A stretch of 34,802 bases of DNA from Acidobacteriaceae bacterium (GTDB taxonomy: Bacteria; Acidobacteriota; Terriglobia; Terriglobales; Acidobacteriaceae), in contig PMUM01000146.1 in assembly GCA_003166855.1 (NCBI GenBank), forward strand, positions 1 to 34,802, read 5' to 3'. Below are positions 1 through 9,568 of this stretch, piece after piece. Position 1 is the first letter of the stretch. Every line of letters begins with the position of its first letter. Below the pieces are notes generated by a model. That model saw only the letters and a program-made list of their open reading frames with translations. It had not been told where the DNA came from and did no database searches. A program made the translations under genes and the position numbers.

Positions 1-590
1 CCGATGTAGCGAATCTTGCCCGCCTTTCGCGCCGCCATCACCGCTTCATGAGCCCCGCCTTCCGCAAAAATACGATCCGGATCGTCGAAGCGGATGATCT
101 CATGATGCTGCACCAGATCGATATGATCGGTTTGCAACCGTTCCAGGCAAGTCTCGATCTGCCGCTCGGCCACCTCTTTGGTGCGCCCGTCGATCTTCGT
201 CATCAGAAATACTTTTTGGCGATAGCCGTCCTTCAAGGCCTTCCCCATCCGGATTTCGCTCTGGCCTTCGTTGTAGTCCCAGCTGTTATCCATGAAGGTA
301 ATGCCGCGGTCGATACCAGCTCGCACCAGGCGAATGCTGTCCTCCTCTGTAAGCCCATGCTGTGCAAGATGGAAGCCGCCCATGCCGATCGCAGAGACTT
401 TCTCGCCGGTGCGTCCCAACGTGCGGTAGAGCATGTCGCCCTTGCGGGTTCCAGCAGATGTGGCGAGAGTGATCGGATGCATGGATTCGTTCTCCTGAGG
501 TGCGGTGGCTCTGTCTTGAGCGAAGGCCGATGGCAGAGTGCTGGCGACGCCGCAAATGGCGGCAGTCTTGAAAAAATCTCGGCGTTTCAT
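1..590 (-). CDS. Tat-exported aldo/keto reductase, 3' end cut by the window edge
   Basis: This reading frame is open from the start to the left edge, so it is missing from the ORF track. The N-terminus MKRRDFFKTAAICG followed by a short hydrophobic stretch and an Ala-x-Ala site resembles a twin-arginine signal peptide, suggesting export as a folded NAD(P)H-type oxidoreductase. The AKR core is visible: GRTGEKVSAIGMGGFHL at the barrel start, FMDNSWDYNEGQSE carrying the catalytic Asp and Tyr, LMTKIDG with the catalytic Lys, and DLVQHHEI at the catalytic His strand. The start at 590 has AGGTGA about 10 nt upstream; an in-frame ATG at 611 is the alternative. The gene lies 129 nt downstream of nuoN on the same strand. 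The C-terminal part of the barrel and the cofactor site lie outside the window, so the substrate cannot be inferred. Confidence 0.85.
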   Translation of the reverse strand, partial: MKRRDFFKTAAICGVASTLPSAFAQDRATAPQENESMHPITLATSAGTRKGDMLYRTLGRTGEKVSAIGMGGFHLAQHGLTEEDSIRLVRAGIDRGITFMDNSWDYNEGQSEIRMGKALKDGYRQKVFLMTKIDGRTKEVAERQIETCLERLQTDHIDLVQHHEIIRFDDPDRIFAEGGAHEAVMAARKAGKIRYI

Positions 591-670
591 TGCGAAATCG
601 TCACCTGACATTGAAGTCGTATCAGGCTTGAGATGTAAGGCAGCGTGCGGGCGTTGCCGTGAATCTGCTC

Positions 671-704
671 CTGTGGGGACCAGCCGCCTTCGGCTGTCCG
701 TCCA
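671..704. repeat. palindromic intergenic repeat, GGAC(C)AGCCG type
   Basis: A short hairpin, CAGCCG-cctt-CGGCTG extended by GGA/TCC with one bulged base, lies between nuoN and the aldo/keto reductase gene. It matches the better-preserved copy at 13744-13787. It may be a REP-like element that also ends or stabilises the nuo transcript; no T-run follows it. Confidence 0.55.
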
Positions 705-719
705 GCAAAAGGATTCCGA

Positions 720-2225
720 TTAGTGCGTCAGCTTCGCGACATTAGGATTCTGCGCAATCCCCAGGGCCCAGTTCACCAGTTCGATGAAGCTGTTGGGCAG
801 CAGGCCAATGTAAAGCGTGGCAATGCCGGTCACCGCAATGGCCGCGCGCATGCTCAGGCTGATGGGCAGCTTCTCTTCGCTCTTTTCGACCTTCCCCATG
901 AACATGGCATTCGCAATCTTCAGGTAGTAGTAAAGGCCGAACACGGAATACAGCACGCCTAACGAAGCCAGCGCATAGTGTCCGGTCTCGATCAGGCTGA
1001 GGAAAATAAAATATTTCCCCCAGAATCCAGCGAGCGGTGGGATTCCGGCCAGCGAAAGCATGAACACCAGCATGAGCACGGCTTCCACGGGCGCACGGGA
1101 GTAGAGCCCGTTCAAATCGTCGAGTTCGTCGCCAATCACGTTTCGATGTCGCAGCGCGGTGATGACCGCGAACGCGCCCAGGTTCATGAACGTATAGACC
1201 AGCAGGTAGATCAGAATGCCCTTGATGCCATCAGGACTGAGTTGCGTCGCGGTGCCCGCGACCAGGCCGAGCAGCATGTAACCGACATGGGCGATCGACG
1301 AATAGGCCAGCAGGCGCTTGGTGTTGGTCTGGGTGAGCGCGGCGAAGTTGGCGCCCGTCATCGTCGCAATGGAGACGAAGACCAATAGCGGCACCCAGAT
1401 CGGCCGCATCGGTATGAGACCGACGACGAGGATGCGGAGGAGCATGGCCCATCCTGCCGCCTTCACCGCGACCGACATGAATCCGGTGATGCAGGTAGGT
1501 GCGCCTTCGTACGTATCGGGCGCCCACTGGTGAAACGGAATGGCCGCGATCTTGAACAGCAGGCCTGTGATCGTCGTCAGCAGGGCGACAACGGCGACTG
1601 GCTTGTATTCGCTGTTCATGATGTGCCGCGCCAGTTCCTGCTGGATCACGCCGAGATTCGTGCTGCCGGTCAAACCGTACAGCAAAGACAATCCGTAGGC
1701 AAAGATGCCGGAAGAAAACGCGCCCAGCAGCAGGTATTTCAATGCGGCTTCGTTGGACCGCCGGTCCCGCCGCAGGAATCCTACTAATACGTAAGTGGAG
1801 ATCGCCATCAACTCAAGGCCAATAAAGATGAGAACGATGTCGAACCCGGCGGCCATGCACATCATGCCTGCTACCGCCAGCAGCATGAGGGCGTAATACT
1901 CGCCGTGATTTTCATGCTCTGTCTCGAGATAACGCACCGACATGAGGATCGCAATCGCTGTGGCCGCGAGAAACAGGTACCAGAAATAAAGTGCGAACCG
2001 GTCCACCAGCATCGTCCGGAGCATGCCGAAGGTTCCGGGTGAGCCATTCATCCAGAGCTGAATCTTGTAGACCCCGGCGGCGGAGAACGCTACTCCGATG
2101 AAGGCCGTGACCGCATTCGCCCACTTCATCTCCTTCGGGAGCATGAAGTCGATCAGCAGAATGCCGAGGGCAAACAGCGCCAGAAGCGTGATCGGCAGCG
2201 CCAGAAGATAGTCAGTCCAGACCAC
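720..2225 (-). CDS. nuoN: NADH-quinone oxidoreductase subunit N
   Basis: This is an antiporter-like membrane subunit of complex I that helps couple quinone reduction to proton pumping in the cytoplasmic membrane. The 501 aa length suits the family. The protein is nearly all transmembrane helices and carries the conserved LIFIGLELMAISTYVLVGF helix with its Glu, and FKIAAIPFHQWAPDTYEGAP with the central Lys and the broken-helix region. Another signature is LLAYSSIAHVGYMLLGL. The start is a GTG whose first base is shared with the nuoM stop codon (TAGTG), so translation is coupled. It is the last nuo gene of the operon. Confidence 0.97.
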   Translation of the reverse strand: MVWTDYLLALPITLLALFALGILLIDFMLPKEMKWANAVTAFIGVAFSAAGVYKIQLWMNGSPGTFGMLRTMLVDRFALYFWYLFLAATAIAILMSVRYLETEHENHGEYYALMLLAVAGMMCMAAGFDIVLIFIGLELMAISTYVLVGFLRRDRRSNEAALKYLLLGAFSSGIFAYGLSLLYGLTGSTNLGVIQQELARHIMNSEYKPVAVVALLTTITGLLFKIAAIPFHQWAPDTYEGAPTCITGFMSVAVKAAGWAMLLRILVVGLIPMRPIWVPLLVFVSIATMTGANFAALTQTNTKRLLAYSSIAHVGYMLLGLVAGTATQLSPDGIKGILIYLLVYTFMNLGAFAVITALRHRNVIGDELDDLNGLYSRAPVEAVLMLVFMLSLAGIPPLAGFWGKYFIFLSLIETGHYALASLGVLYSVFGLYYYLKIANAMFMGKVEKSEEKLPISLSMRAAIAVTGIATLYIGLLPNSFIELVNWALGIAQNPNVAKLTH

Positions 2226-3898
2226 TATTTCGTCCCTTTCATCTTCGTCGGCGCGGATGTGGCCGCGGCAGGCGGCGTTGTCGTCGTCGGCATCACCGAT
2301 GCGGGCGCGATTACCGGCGCCGTTTGTGCCGCGGCGTTTACCGCGGGCTGCGGATAATCCGGCCGCGCCATCGCAATCGTATGATTCACCGGTTGCTCCA
2401 GAATCTGGAAGAACGGCTTCGGATACAGCCCGATCCAGAACGCCATGATCAGCAGCGGCACGAACGTCGCGACCTCCCGCGGCGTCAGGTCGTGCAACTT
2501 TTCATTCTTAGGATTAGTAACGGTCCCGAAGAACACGCGCTGGTAGAGCCACAGCAAGTAAGCCGCCGCCAACACGACTCCCGGGACAGCCCACGCGCCC
2601 CACTTCCAGTTCTCCATGAACGTCCCTTGCAGAATCGTGAACTCGCCGACGAACCCGTTCAGCAGCGGCAGTCCCATCGAAGACAGGAACATGATCATCG
2701 TGATCGTGGCGTAAACCGGCATCACGTTCGAAATGCCGCCATATTCCGAGATCTCGCGGGTGTGACGCCGCTCGTAAAGGATGCCGACAATCAAGAACAG
2801 CGCCCCCGTCGAGATGCCGTGATTGATCTGCTGCAGCACCGATCCGCTCAAACCAAGCGGCGTCAGCGCGAAAATTCCCAGCGTGCAGAAGCCCAAATGG
2901 CTCACCGATGAGTACGCCACAAGCTTCTTCATGTCCTTCTGCATCAGCGAGACAAGCGCGCCATAAATAATGCCGACGATGGAAAGGAAAATCATCCACC
3001 CGCGGACCGTCATCCCAAGGAACGTGGCAGGATTCATGAGCACGCCGGGGAAGAAGGGAAGTGAGAAGCGTATGAATCCGTAAGTCCCCATCTTCAGCAA
3101 AACGCCCGCCAGGATCACCGAGCCTGCTGTAGGCGCTTCCACGTGCGCGTCCGGCAGCCAGGTGTGAAACGGGAACATCGGCACCTTAATCGCGAACGCG
3201 AAGAAGAAACTCAGAAACAGTAGCGTGGCGACATGCGGCCCGTAGTCCGTATAAATCTGAGGTGCAGTCTTGTACAGCTCAACAATGCTGAACGTGTACA
3301 CCTGAGGGTTCGTCACGCTGTGATGATGGAAGTACAGAAACAGAATGCCCAGCAGCATCAGCACCGAGCCAGCCAGGGTGTAGAGGAAGAACTTAATGGC
3401 GGCGTAGAGCTTGCGCGGGCCGCCCCAGATCCCAATCAGCAGGTACATGGGAACCAGCATCGCTTCCCAGAAGACGAAGAACAGGAAGAAATCCAGCGCC
3501 ATGAAGACGCCGAGCATGCCCGTCTGCAGAAACAGAAACCAGATGTAGTATTCCTTGACCCGATTCTCGATCGCGGTCCACGAAGAAAGAATCGAGATCC
3601 ACCCCAGCAGTGTGGTCAGCATGATCAGCAGAAACGAAATGCCATCAATGCCCAAAACATAGCCCGCGCCGATCGAAGGAATCCAATTGCTGGGGGAGCC
3701 CTCGATGAACTTGAATCCCGGCTCAAACCGCTGCGCCCAGAACATCGGCACCAGCGGCAGCGAGACCACTAGGCCGGCGAGCGCGAAAACATTCGCGATC
3801 CAGCGGATGGCGTCCTTGTTCTCCTTGGGAACAAACAGGAGAAACAGCGCGCCCACGAGCGGCGTGAACAGAATGATCGATAAGATGTGGTTTTGCAT
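2225..3898 (-). CDS. nuoM: NADH-quinone oxidoreductase subunit M
   Basis: This is the second antiporter-like proton-pumping subunit of complex I. Conserved elements are FFVFWEAMLVPMYLLIG (key Glu), AFAIKVPMFPFHTWLPDAH (key Lys), VEAPTAGSVILAGVLLKMG and LVAYSSVSHLGFCTLGI. At 557 aa it is longer than the usual roughly 500 aa. The excess is a C-terminal tail of about 45 residues rich in Ala, Pro and Thr (for example PTTTTPPAAATSAP), with a short basic end. The ATG start at 3898 follows a repeat-filled spacer after nuoL. The stop overlaps the nuoN start by one base. Confidence 0.97.
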   Translation of the reverse strand: MQNHILSIILFTPLVGALFLLFVPKENKDAIRWIANVFALAGLVVSLPLVPMFWAQRFEPGFKFIEGSPSNWIPSIGAGYVLGIDGISFLLIMLTTLLGWISILSSWTAIENRVKEYYIWFLFLQTGMLGVFMALDFFLFFVFWEAMLVPMYLLIGIWGGPRKLYAAIKFFLYTLAGSVLMLLGILFLYFHHHSVTNPQVYTFSIVELYKTAPQIYTDYGPHVATLLFLSFFFAFAIKVPMFPFHTWLPDAHVEAPTAGSVILAGVLLKMGTYGFIRFSLPFFPGVLMNPATFLGMTVRGWMIFLSIVGIIYGALVSLMQKDMKKLVAYSSVSHLGFCTLGIFALTPLGLSGSVLQQINHGISTGALFLIVGILYERRHTREISEYGGISNVMPVYATITMIMFLSSMGLPLLNGFVGEFTILQGTFMENWKWGAWAVPGVVLAAAYLLWLYQRVFFGTVTNPKNEKLHDLTPREVATFVPLLIMAFWIGLYPKPFFQILEQPVNHTIAMARPDYPQPAVNAAAQTAPVIAPASVMPTTTTPPAAATSAPTKMKGTK

Positions 3899-3900
3899 GA

Positions 3901-3990
3901 AAGCTCTTAGCCTTTAGCTCGTAGCCCTTAGCTCGAAACTCGTAGCCCGCGGGTTCTGGCTAAAAGCTAAGAGCTAACAGCTAAAAGCTG
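3901..3990. repeat. imperfect inverted repeat of AGCTAAG-type units between nuoL and nuoM
   Basis: The left arm is built from AGCTCTTAGCCTTTAGCTC-like units and the right arm from GGCTAAAAGCTAAGAGC-like units, which are largely reverse complements. A GC-rich centre (TAGCCCGCGGGTTCTGGC) separates them. The whole intergenic gap is made of this element. It is clearly related to the element at 6097-6179. The RNA could form a long, imperfect hairpin between the nuoL stop and the nuoM start. Confidence 0.8.
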
Positions 3991-3992
3991 CT

Positions 3993-6080
3993 TCAGTGGT
4001 ACACGTAATAAAACGCGAACCCTACCAACCCTGCCGTCATCACCAGCGCATACCATTGCACCAGGCCCCACTCAAACAGGCGCGCGGGATAACTGAGCAT
4101 GCGCGCCAGAATCGCCGGCCCGTTGACGCCGATGCCGTCGATAATCCACTTGTCCCACCAACTGGAGAACGTCGCGGCGAGCCGAGTGATCCAGCCCGCG
4201 CCATTGACCACGCCATCGATCACATGGGAATCGAACCACGAACTGGCTTCGCCGAGCCCCATTACGCCCAGCCGCACATCTCCCAACTTGCGGCGCCCGG
4301 TGACCACGTAGTCGTAACCTTCGTCTACGTAATACTTATTCAGCAGCGTGTCGTAAACGGGCGGCGCGACCGCGGCGATGGGCTCGGTGTAGCCTTTGCC
4401 GGCGTTACCATAGGCGCTTCTCGCCATGAACCATCCCGCGAAGGCTGCCGCGACCGAGAGACCCATCAGCAGATATTCCGTGAGGCCCGGGCCTGACTCG
4501 CCCGCGGTTGCTTCTTTCTCGATCGAGTTCGCAAAAACCGGGTCGAGAAACTTGTCGAGGCGCTTGGCCCCGCCCATGCTCTCGGACACGTTGAGGTATC
4601 CAGCGAAAATCGAGAAGAACGCCAGAATCACCAGTGGCCAGGTCATCGATTTAGGCGATTCGTGGATGTGGTGCTCGACTTCGTGGCTCGTGACCCGCGA
4701 AGGGCTCCAGAACGTCAGGTAGATCAACCGGAACATGTAGAACGACGTCATCAGCGCAGTCACGAATCCGATGGCCCACAGCGCGGGATGATATTTCCAT
4801 GCCCGCCAAAGAATCTCGTCCTTCGAGAAGAATCCCGCGAGGCCCGGGATTCCCGCGATGGCCAGCGTCGCGACAAACATGGTGCGGAAGGTGACCGGAA
4901 TCTTCCCTGACAGGTCCCCCATGTTGCGCATGTCCTGCTCGCCGCTCATGGCGTGAATCACCGAGCCCGCGCCTAAGAAGAGTAGAGCCTTGAAGAAGGC
5001 GTGCGTGAATACGTGGAACACACCCGCGGAGAACGCTCCCACTCCGAGTGCCAGGAACATGTACCCGAGTTGCGAGACGGTGGAATAGGCCAGTACGCGC
5101 TTGATGTCGTTCTGCACCAGCCCGATTGAGGCGGCGAAGATGGCGGTCAGTGCACCAACGATGGCCACTACCAGCATCGACTTCGGAGCCAGCCAAAACA
5201 GTGCATTTGACCGCGCAACCATGTAAACGCCCGCCGTCACCATGGTCGCCGCGTGGATCAGCGCCGAGACCGGCGTCGGACCTTCCATCGCGTCCGGCAG
5301 CCACACATAAAGAGGTAGCTGCGCCGACTTCCCGCAAGCTCCCACAAACAGCAGCAGCGTTGCCGCAGTGATGTACTTCAAGGTCTCCGGAGAGAAGTGG
5401 CCGGCATGAGCGAACGAATTCACATCGATGAATCGAAGAGATCCGCAGAGCCACGCGATAAAGAACATCCCCAGTATGAATCCCGCATCGCCGATCCGGT
5501 TGACGATGAAAGCCTTGTTTGCCGCGTCACTCGCCGACTTGCGATGAAAGTAGAAACCAATCAGAAGATACGAACACAGCCCCACGCCTTCCCACCCGAC
5601 GAACATCAGCACGTAGTTGTTGGCGAGAATCAGCGTGAGCATGGAGAACATGAAGAGGTTCAGGTATCCGAAGAACCGGTAGTATCCGCCCTCATGCGCC
5701 ATGTACCCGGTCGAATAAATATGGATCAGCATCCCAACGCCCGTAACAAACAGCAGCCAGATGCTGGAAAGCGGATCAAGCAGGAATCCTGCGTCCGCCT
5801 GCAACGAAGCCGGAGTCCCGTCGGATTTCTGGAAGTTGAGGTGGCCCGTGTCGGAACCGAGCCAGGTATAGAGAATGGTTTGGTAAGGCTGATGGTCGTG
5901 CGCCGGAGCCCAATTGACGTACTGCAGCACCGCCCCGCAAGCCATCAAAAACGCAAGAACCACCGATCCGACGCAGACCGCGCTCACCGTAGCCTTCTGC
6001 AGCCTGCGCCCGAAAAAAAACATGATCGCCGCGCCGATGGCAGGGAACAGCGGAATGAGCCAGATGTGGGAGAGAAACAT
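3993..6080 (-). CDS. nuoL: NADH-quinone oxidoreductase subunit L
   Basis: This is the distal antiporter-like subunit of complex I, with the long lateral helix at its C-terminal end. At 695 aa it is slightly longer than typical (about 615-650). Diagnostic segments are MFVGWEGVGLCSYLLIGF (Glu), GACGKSAQLPLYVWLPDAM (Lys), EGPTPVSALIHAATMVTAGV with conserved His/Thr, and RVLAYSTVSQLGYMFLALG. The region after about residue 480 includes a charged cytoplasmic loop and the YYVDEGYDYVVTGRR segment typical of long NuoL proteins. The ATG at 6080 follows nuoK. Both flanking gaps contain related inverted repeats. Confidence 0.97.
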   Translation of the reverse strand: MFLSHIWLIPLFPAIGAAIMFFFGRRLQKATVSAVCVGSVVLAFLMACGAVLQYVNWAPAHDHQPYQTILYTWLGSDTGHLNFQKSDGTPASLQADAGFLLDPLSSIWLLFVTGVGMLIHIYSTGYMAHEGGYYRFFGYLNLFMFSMLTLILANNYVLMFVGWEGVGLCSYLLIGFYFHRKSASDAANKAFIVNRIGDAGFILGMFFIAWLCGSLRFIDVNSFAHAGHFSPETLKYITAATLLLFVGACGKSAQLPLYVWLPDAMEGPTPVSALIHAATMVTAGVYMVARSNALFWLAPKSMLVVAIVGALTAIFAASIGLVQNDIKRVLAYSTVSQLGYMFLALGVGAFSAGVFHVFTHAFFKALLFLGAGSVIHAMSGEQDMRNMGDLSGKIPVTFRTMFVATLAIAGIPGLAGFFSKDEILWRAWKYHPALWAIGFVTALMTSFYMFRLIYLTFWSPSRVTSHEVEHHIHESPKSMTWPLVILAFFSIFAGYLNVSESMGGAKRLDKFLDPVFANSIEKEATAGESGPGLTEYLLMGLSVAAAFAGWFMARSAYGNAGKGYTEPIAAVAPPVYDTLLNKYYVDEGYDYVVTGRRKLGDVRLGVMGLGEASSWFDSHVIDGVVNGAGWITRLAATFSSWWDKWIIDGIGVNGPAILARMLSYPARLFEWGLVQWYALVMTAGLVGFAFYYVYH

Positions 6081-6096
6081 TCGTTTTCAGTTCTTG

Positions 6097-6179
6097 AAGC
6101 TTTTAGCTCTTAGCCTTTAGCTCTTCGCTCAAACCTAATACTGTTTGGCTAAGAGCTAAGAGCTAATGGCTAAGAGCTT
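6097..6179. repeat. imperfect inverted repeat of AGCTAAG-type units between nuoK and nuoL
   Basis: The left arm (AAGCTTTTAGCTCTTAGCC then TTTAGCTC) is largely the reverse complement of the right arm (GGCTAAGAGCTAAGAGCTAA, ending TAAGAGCTT). A loop of about 16 nt around CCTAATACTG separates them. The same short units form the element in the next gap at 3901-3990, so this is a family rather than a chance palindrome. Confidence 0.8.
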
Positions 6180-6182
6180 CTC

Positions 6183-6518
6183 CTACCACTTCAACAAATT
6201 CACCTCATCCACGTTCACCGTCTCCTTGTTCCGGAAGAAGGCGATCAAGATGCCGAGACCCACCGCGGCTTCAGCGGCGGCGTCGGTAATCACAAAAATT
6301 GCGAACACCTGCCCGTGCAATGCGCCTGGACCATGAATGCCCTGCCAGTACCGCGAGAATGCAACCAGATTCAGATTGACGGCGTTCAGGATCAGCTCAA
6401 TCGACATCAGCACGATGACCACATTCCGGCGCGTCAGCACGCCGATCACGCCTAGCAGGAACAGAGCCGCACCTAGGACCAGGTAGTGCAGCGTCGTGAT
6501 GTGGAGCATTGCTTCCAT
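6183..6518 (-). CDS. nuoK: NADH-quinone oxidoreductase subunit K
   Basis: This is a small three-helix membrane subunit of complex I in the proton path between NuoH and the antiporter subunits. The 111 aa product carries both conserved buried glutamates: [17 protein letters not shown] in helix 2 and [19 protein letters not shown] in helix 3. Family members are usually near 100 aa. Starting at the second ATG ([13 protein letters not shown]) would give 108 aa and is equally possible. Nineteen nt separate it from nuoJ. Confidence 0.95.
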   Translation of the reverse strand: MEAMLHITTLHYLVLGAALFLLGVIGVLTRRNVVIVLMSIELILNAVNLNLVAFSRYWQGIHGPGALHGQVFAIFVITDAAAEAAVGLGILIAFFRNKETVNVDEVNLLKW

Positions 6519-6537
6519 TTGAGCTTCTGACGACTGA

Positions 6538-7083
6538 CTAAATTCTTTTCTTCGCCATCACCACGGCTCCGATGATCGCCACCAGCAGCAGCAGCGACGC
6601 GATCTCGAAGGCGAACATATATTGTCCAGCGCTCCGGTCGAACAGCAGCATCGCGACATTCTGCGTGTTTTGCGATTCCCCGAAACTCATGCGCCCTTCG
6701 GGAAACAGCGCTTTGCCCTTGGACGAGGTGTATACCGCAATGAACAGCCCACCCAAAGCCGTCGCCGCGACGATTCCCACCAGCCACTGTTTGTTGAACT
6801 GCCGCTCTTTCATATTGCGTTCAAGGTTGATCAGCATGATCACGAACAGGAACAGCACCATAATCCCGCCGGCATAGAGAATGATCTGCACGCCAGCGAC
6901 GAACGGCGCGTACAGCATCAGGTAGAGCCCGGCCTGGGCCAGCAGCGTGGTGATCAGTGCCATCGCCGAGTGAATCGCATTCTTGCGCGTGATCACCAGG
7001 ATGCCGCCGATGACCATGGTGGCCGCCAGCAGGTAAAAGAAGAAGGGGGTCGCGACCGGAGGATTCGTTATCGTGGGATTCAT
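6538..7083 (-). CDS. nuoJ: NADH-quinone oxidoreductase subunit J
   Basis: This is a membrane subunit of complex I next to NuoK and NuoA. The signature [17 protein letters not shown] is present, with five predicted helices. I start it at the ATG at 7083 ([10 protein letters not shown]), giving 181 aa, rather than at the 215 aa track start. The ATG overlaps the nuoH stop as ATGA, the usual coupled junction, and the extra N-terminal residues in the track lie inside nuoH. In many bacteria nuoI lies between nuoH and nuoJ; here there is no space for it. Confidence 0.95.
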   Translation of the reverse strand: MNPTITNPPVATPFFFYLLAATMVIGGILVITRKNAIHSAMALITTLLAQAGLYLMLYAPFVAGVQIILYAGGIMVLFLFVIMLINLERNMKERQFNKQWLVGIVAATALGGLFIAVYTSSKGKALFPEGRMSFGESQNTQNVAMLLFDRSAGQYMFAFEIASLLLLVAIIGAVVMAKKRI

Positions 7084-8414
7084 GGGCGGCCCATTCCCCG
7101 CAATTGCGCCCACAGATCCGCACGCATGCCAACGACAGCGGTCAGAATCAGCAATGCCAGGCCCATGGGCAGCAGAATCTTCCATCCCACTTTCATCAGC
7201 TGATCAAAGCGATATCTGGGGAACGTGCCACGATACCAGATATAGAGATACATAAACCCGGCAACCTTCGCCGCGAACCAGAAAATGTCGCCGACGCGTA
7301 CTCGTACCGGTTCCAGGAATAACACCAAGCCGATCAGTCCGAGCACAGCGCCAAAGCCCGCGAGTCCCATCGTCTGGATCTTGAACAAGGGATGCTTCGG
7401 CATGCGGGCCGTGTTGTAGAAACATATCGCTGCCAAAAGCAGGAACGTGACCCCCGGGAAGAAAGAAAAGATGGAATCCCAAGTCGAACCGCTCAGCCAG
7501 TTCGGAAATGGTCGCCACCACCCGCCGAGCCACAGCGTAACCGCAATCGACGAGACCGCGATCATCGCCGAGTATTCCGCCAGAAAGAACAAAGACCAGC
7601 GGAACCCGCTGTATTCCGTATGGAATCCCGCCGTCAATTCCGACTCCGCCTCGGGCAAATCGAACGGCGCACGGTTCGTCTCCGCCACCATCGCGATTGC
7701 GAAGATAACGAATCCGATCAGTCCGAGCGGAAAGAACTTGAAGATGAACCAGATGTGCTGTTCCTGCTGCATCTGCACGATGCCGATCATGCTGAGCGTG
7801 CCCGTGTCTCCCGTGCCTGCGCCGCCGACGCCGTAGAACCCGAGCCCGTGCAGGCTGGTCATCAGAATCACTGACACCACCGCCAGTCCCATCGCCACTT
7901 CATACGAAACCATCTGCGCGCTCGACCGCAGCGCTCCGATCAGCGGATAGTGCGAATTGGAGGCCCACCCGGCGGTGACGATGCCGAGCACGCTCAGCGA
8001 CGAAACACCCAGCATAAACAGGATGCCGATGTTCATGTCGGTGATGGCGTGGGTAGGGCCAAAAGGGACGACAACGAAAACAGTGAACGCCGCCAGCACC
8101 ACAATGAAGGGCGCGATCCAGAAGACAATCTTGTCAGCCTCAGCCGGGATGATGTCTTCTTTGAGGAGCAGCTTGATCGCGTCCGCGATGGGTTGTAGCA
8201 GCCCGTGCGGGCCCACGCGCATAGGACCAAGCCGCACCTGCATGTGCGCGAGGATTTTCCGCTCGAGCCAGTTCATCGCGATGACGGCCACGGACAGTCC
8301 GCCAAACACCAGCAGAATGTAGACCGTCGCCCAGAAGATGTTCCCGGCGCCGCCGGGTGTCACCTTGACGTTCGGATCGAGGTAGGACTGAATGTACAGG
8401 ATCAGGTCGTGCAT
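7080..8414 (-). CDS. nuoH: NADH-quinone oxidoreductase subunit H
   Basis: This is the membrane subunit that forms the quinone chamber with NuoB and NuoD. Conserved motifs are ERKILAHMQVRLGPMRVGP, the quinone-loop segment AETNRAPFDLPEAESELTAG followed by HTEYSGFRW, and the C-terminal WYRGTFPRYRFDQLM. At 444 aa it is longer than the roughly 330 aa E. coli protein. Extra sequence lies in a Gly-rich loop (GVGGAGTGDTGT) and at the hydrophobic C-terminus. Its start shares one base with the nuoD stop (TGATG) and its stop overlaps nuoJ. Confidence 0.97.
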   Translation of the reverse strand: MHDLILYIQSYLDPNVKVTPGGAGNIFWATVYILLVFGGLSVAVIAMNWLERKILAHMQVRLGPMRVGPHGLLQPIADAIKLLLKEDIIPAEADKIVFWIAPFIVVLAAFTVFVVVPFGPTHAITDMNIGILFMLGVSSLSVLGIVTAGWASNSHYPLIGALRSSAQMVSYEVAMGLAVVSVILMTSLHGLGFYGVGGAGTGDTGTLSMIGIVQMQQEQHIWFIFKFFPLGLIGFVIFAIAMVAETNRAPFDLPEAESELTAGFHTEYSGFRWSLFFLAEYSAMIAVSSIAVTLWLGGWWRPFPNWLSGSTWDSIFSFFPGVTFLLLAAICFYNTARMPKHPLFKIQTMGLAGFGAVLGLIGLVLFLEPVRVRVGDIFWFAAKVAGFMYLYIWYRGTFPRYRFDQLMKVGWKILLPMGLALLILTAVVGMRADLWAQLRGMGRP

Positions 8415-9565
8415 CAGCGGTCTACCTCGCCGAGAACAATATCCAGCGTGCCGATGACGGCAATCACGTCAGCCACAAGTTGCCCGCGGCACATCACGTC
8501 GAGCGCCTGCAGGTTCACGAACGACGGCGGACGCACTCGAATCCGGTAAGGCTGCGTGGACCCGTCGCTGACGATGAAGTATCCCAGTTCGCCCTTGGGA
8601 GCCTCGATCGAGTGGTAGATCTCGCCCACTGGAGGCTTGATCACCTTCGGGACCTTGGCCATGATGGGCCCTTCCGGAATGCCCGCCACCGCCTGCTCGA
8701 CAATCCGCAGCGACTGCCGCATCTCCACCATGCGCACCAGATACCGGTCATACGTATCGCCGTTCTGCCCGGTGGGAATGTCGAACTCGAAGTTCTTATA
8801 ATTCGCGTAAGGCAGAGCCTTGCGGATGTCCCATTTGACGCCGCTGGCACGCAGCACAGGCCCGGTAACGCCCAGCGCAATGGCATCCTTGCCCGAGATC
8901 GTTCCCACACCCTTGGTCCGTTCCAGCCAGATGCGGTTGGTGGTAAGCAGTTCTTCGTATTCGTCGATCTTGGGCTTCACGAACGAAACGAAGTTCTTCA
9001 CTTCGCGCTCGAACCCGTCATACGCCTCATACTGCAGCCCGCCAATGCGAAACGCGTGCGTCGTCAGCCGCGCCCCGCAATACTTCTCGAAAATCTTGAG
9101 AATTTCTTCCCGGTCGCGGAACGTATAGAACAGCGGCGTGATCGCTCCAATATCGAGCGCGTGCGTCCCCAGCCACAACTGGTGGCTGGCAATCCGGTTC
9201 AGTTCCGTCAGGATCACGCGGATGTACTGCGCCCGCGGAGGCGCTTCCACGCTCAGAAGCTTCTCAACCGCCTCGCAATATCCCAGCCCGTTCGAAACCG
9301 CGGCAACATAATCCATCCGGTCGACGTACGGATTGAACATCGTATACGTGCGGTTCTCAGCAATCTTCTCGACCCCGCGGTGCAGGTACCCGATCACGCA
9401 CTCGAGCCCCATCACCTTCTCGCCGTCCAGCCGCAGGATGACGCGCAGCACACCATGGGTCGCCGGATGCTGCGGCCCCATATTAATGACGAGCTCGTTC
9501 GCATCGAGAAACGTCTTGTCCGGCGTTTCCAGATCGAGCGGCGAGAGTGTGTTCGGATCCGTCAT
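8414..9565 (-). CDS. nuoD: NADH-quinone oxidoreductase subunit D
   Basis: This is the 49-kDa-type peripheral-arm subunit that forms the quinone site together with NuoB and is related to [NiFe]-hydrogenase large subunits. It shows [20 protein letters not shown] with the quinone-site His, [17 protein letters not shown], and [20 protein letters not shown]. It ends in [14 protein letters not shown] with the conserved terminal Asp-Arg. The 383 aa length is normal for a stand-alone NuoD. It starts 3 nt after nuoC and overlaps nuoH by one base. Confidence 0.97.
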   Translation of the reverse strand: MTDPNTLSPLDLETPDKTFLDANELVINMGPQHPATHGVLRVILRLDGEKVMGLECVIGYLHRGVEKIAENRTYTMFNPYVDRMDYVAAVSNGLGYCEAVEKLLSVEAPPRAQYIRVILTELNRIASHQLWLGTHALDIGAITPLFYTFRDREEILKIFEKYCGARLTTHAFRIGGLQYEAYDGFEREVKNFVSFVKPKIDEYEELLTTNRIWLERTKGVGTISGKDAIALGVTGPVLRASGVKWDIRKALPYANYKNFEFDIPTGQNGDTYDRYLVRMVEMRQSLRIVEQAVAGIPEGPIMAKVPKVIKPPVGEIYHSIEAPKGELGYFIVSDGSTQPYRIRVRPPSFVNLQALDVMCRGQLVADVIAVIGTLDIVLGEVDR

Positions 9566-9568
9566 TAA

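Noticed and set aside
3901-3990. Possible CRISPR array or tRNA in the AGCTAAG-rich spacers
   Set aside because: Units are contiguous, imperfect and inverted, with no spacers; no cloverleaf can be formed.
8480-9568. Long plus-strand ORF (362 aa) opposite nuoD
   Set aside because: Arg/His-rich composition, no family features, and fully antisense to a clear nuoD gene.
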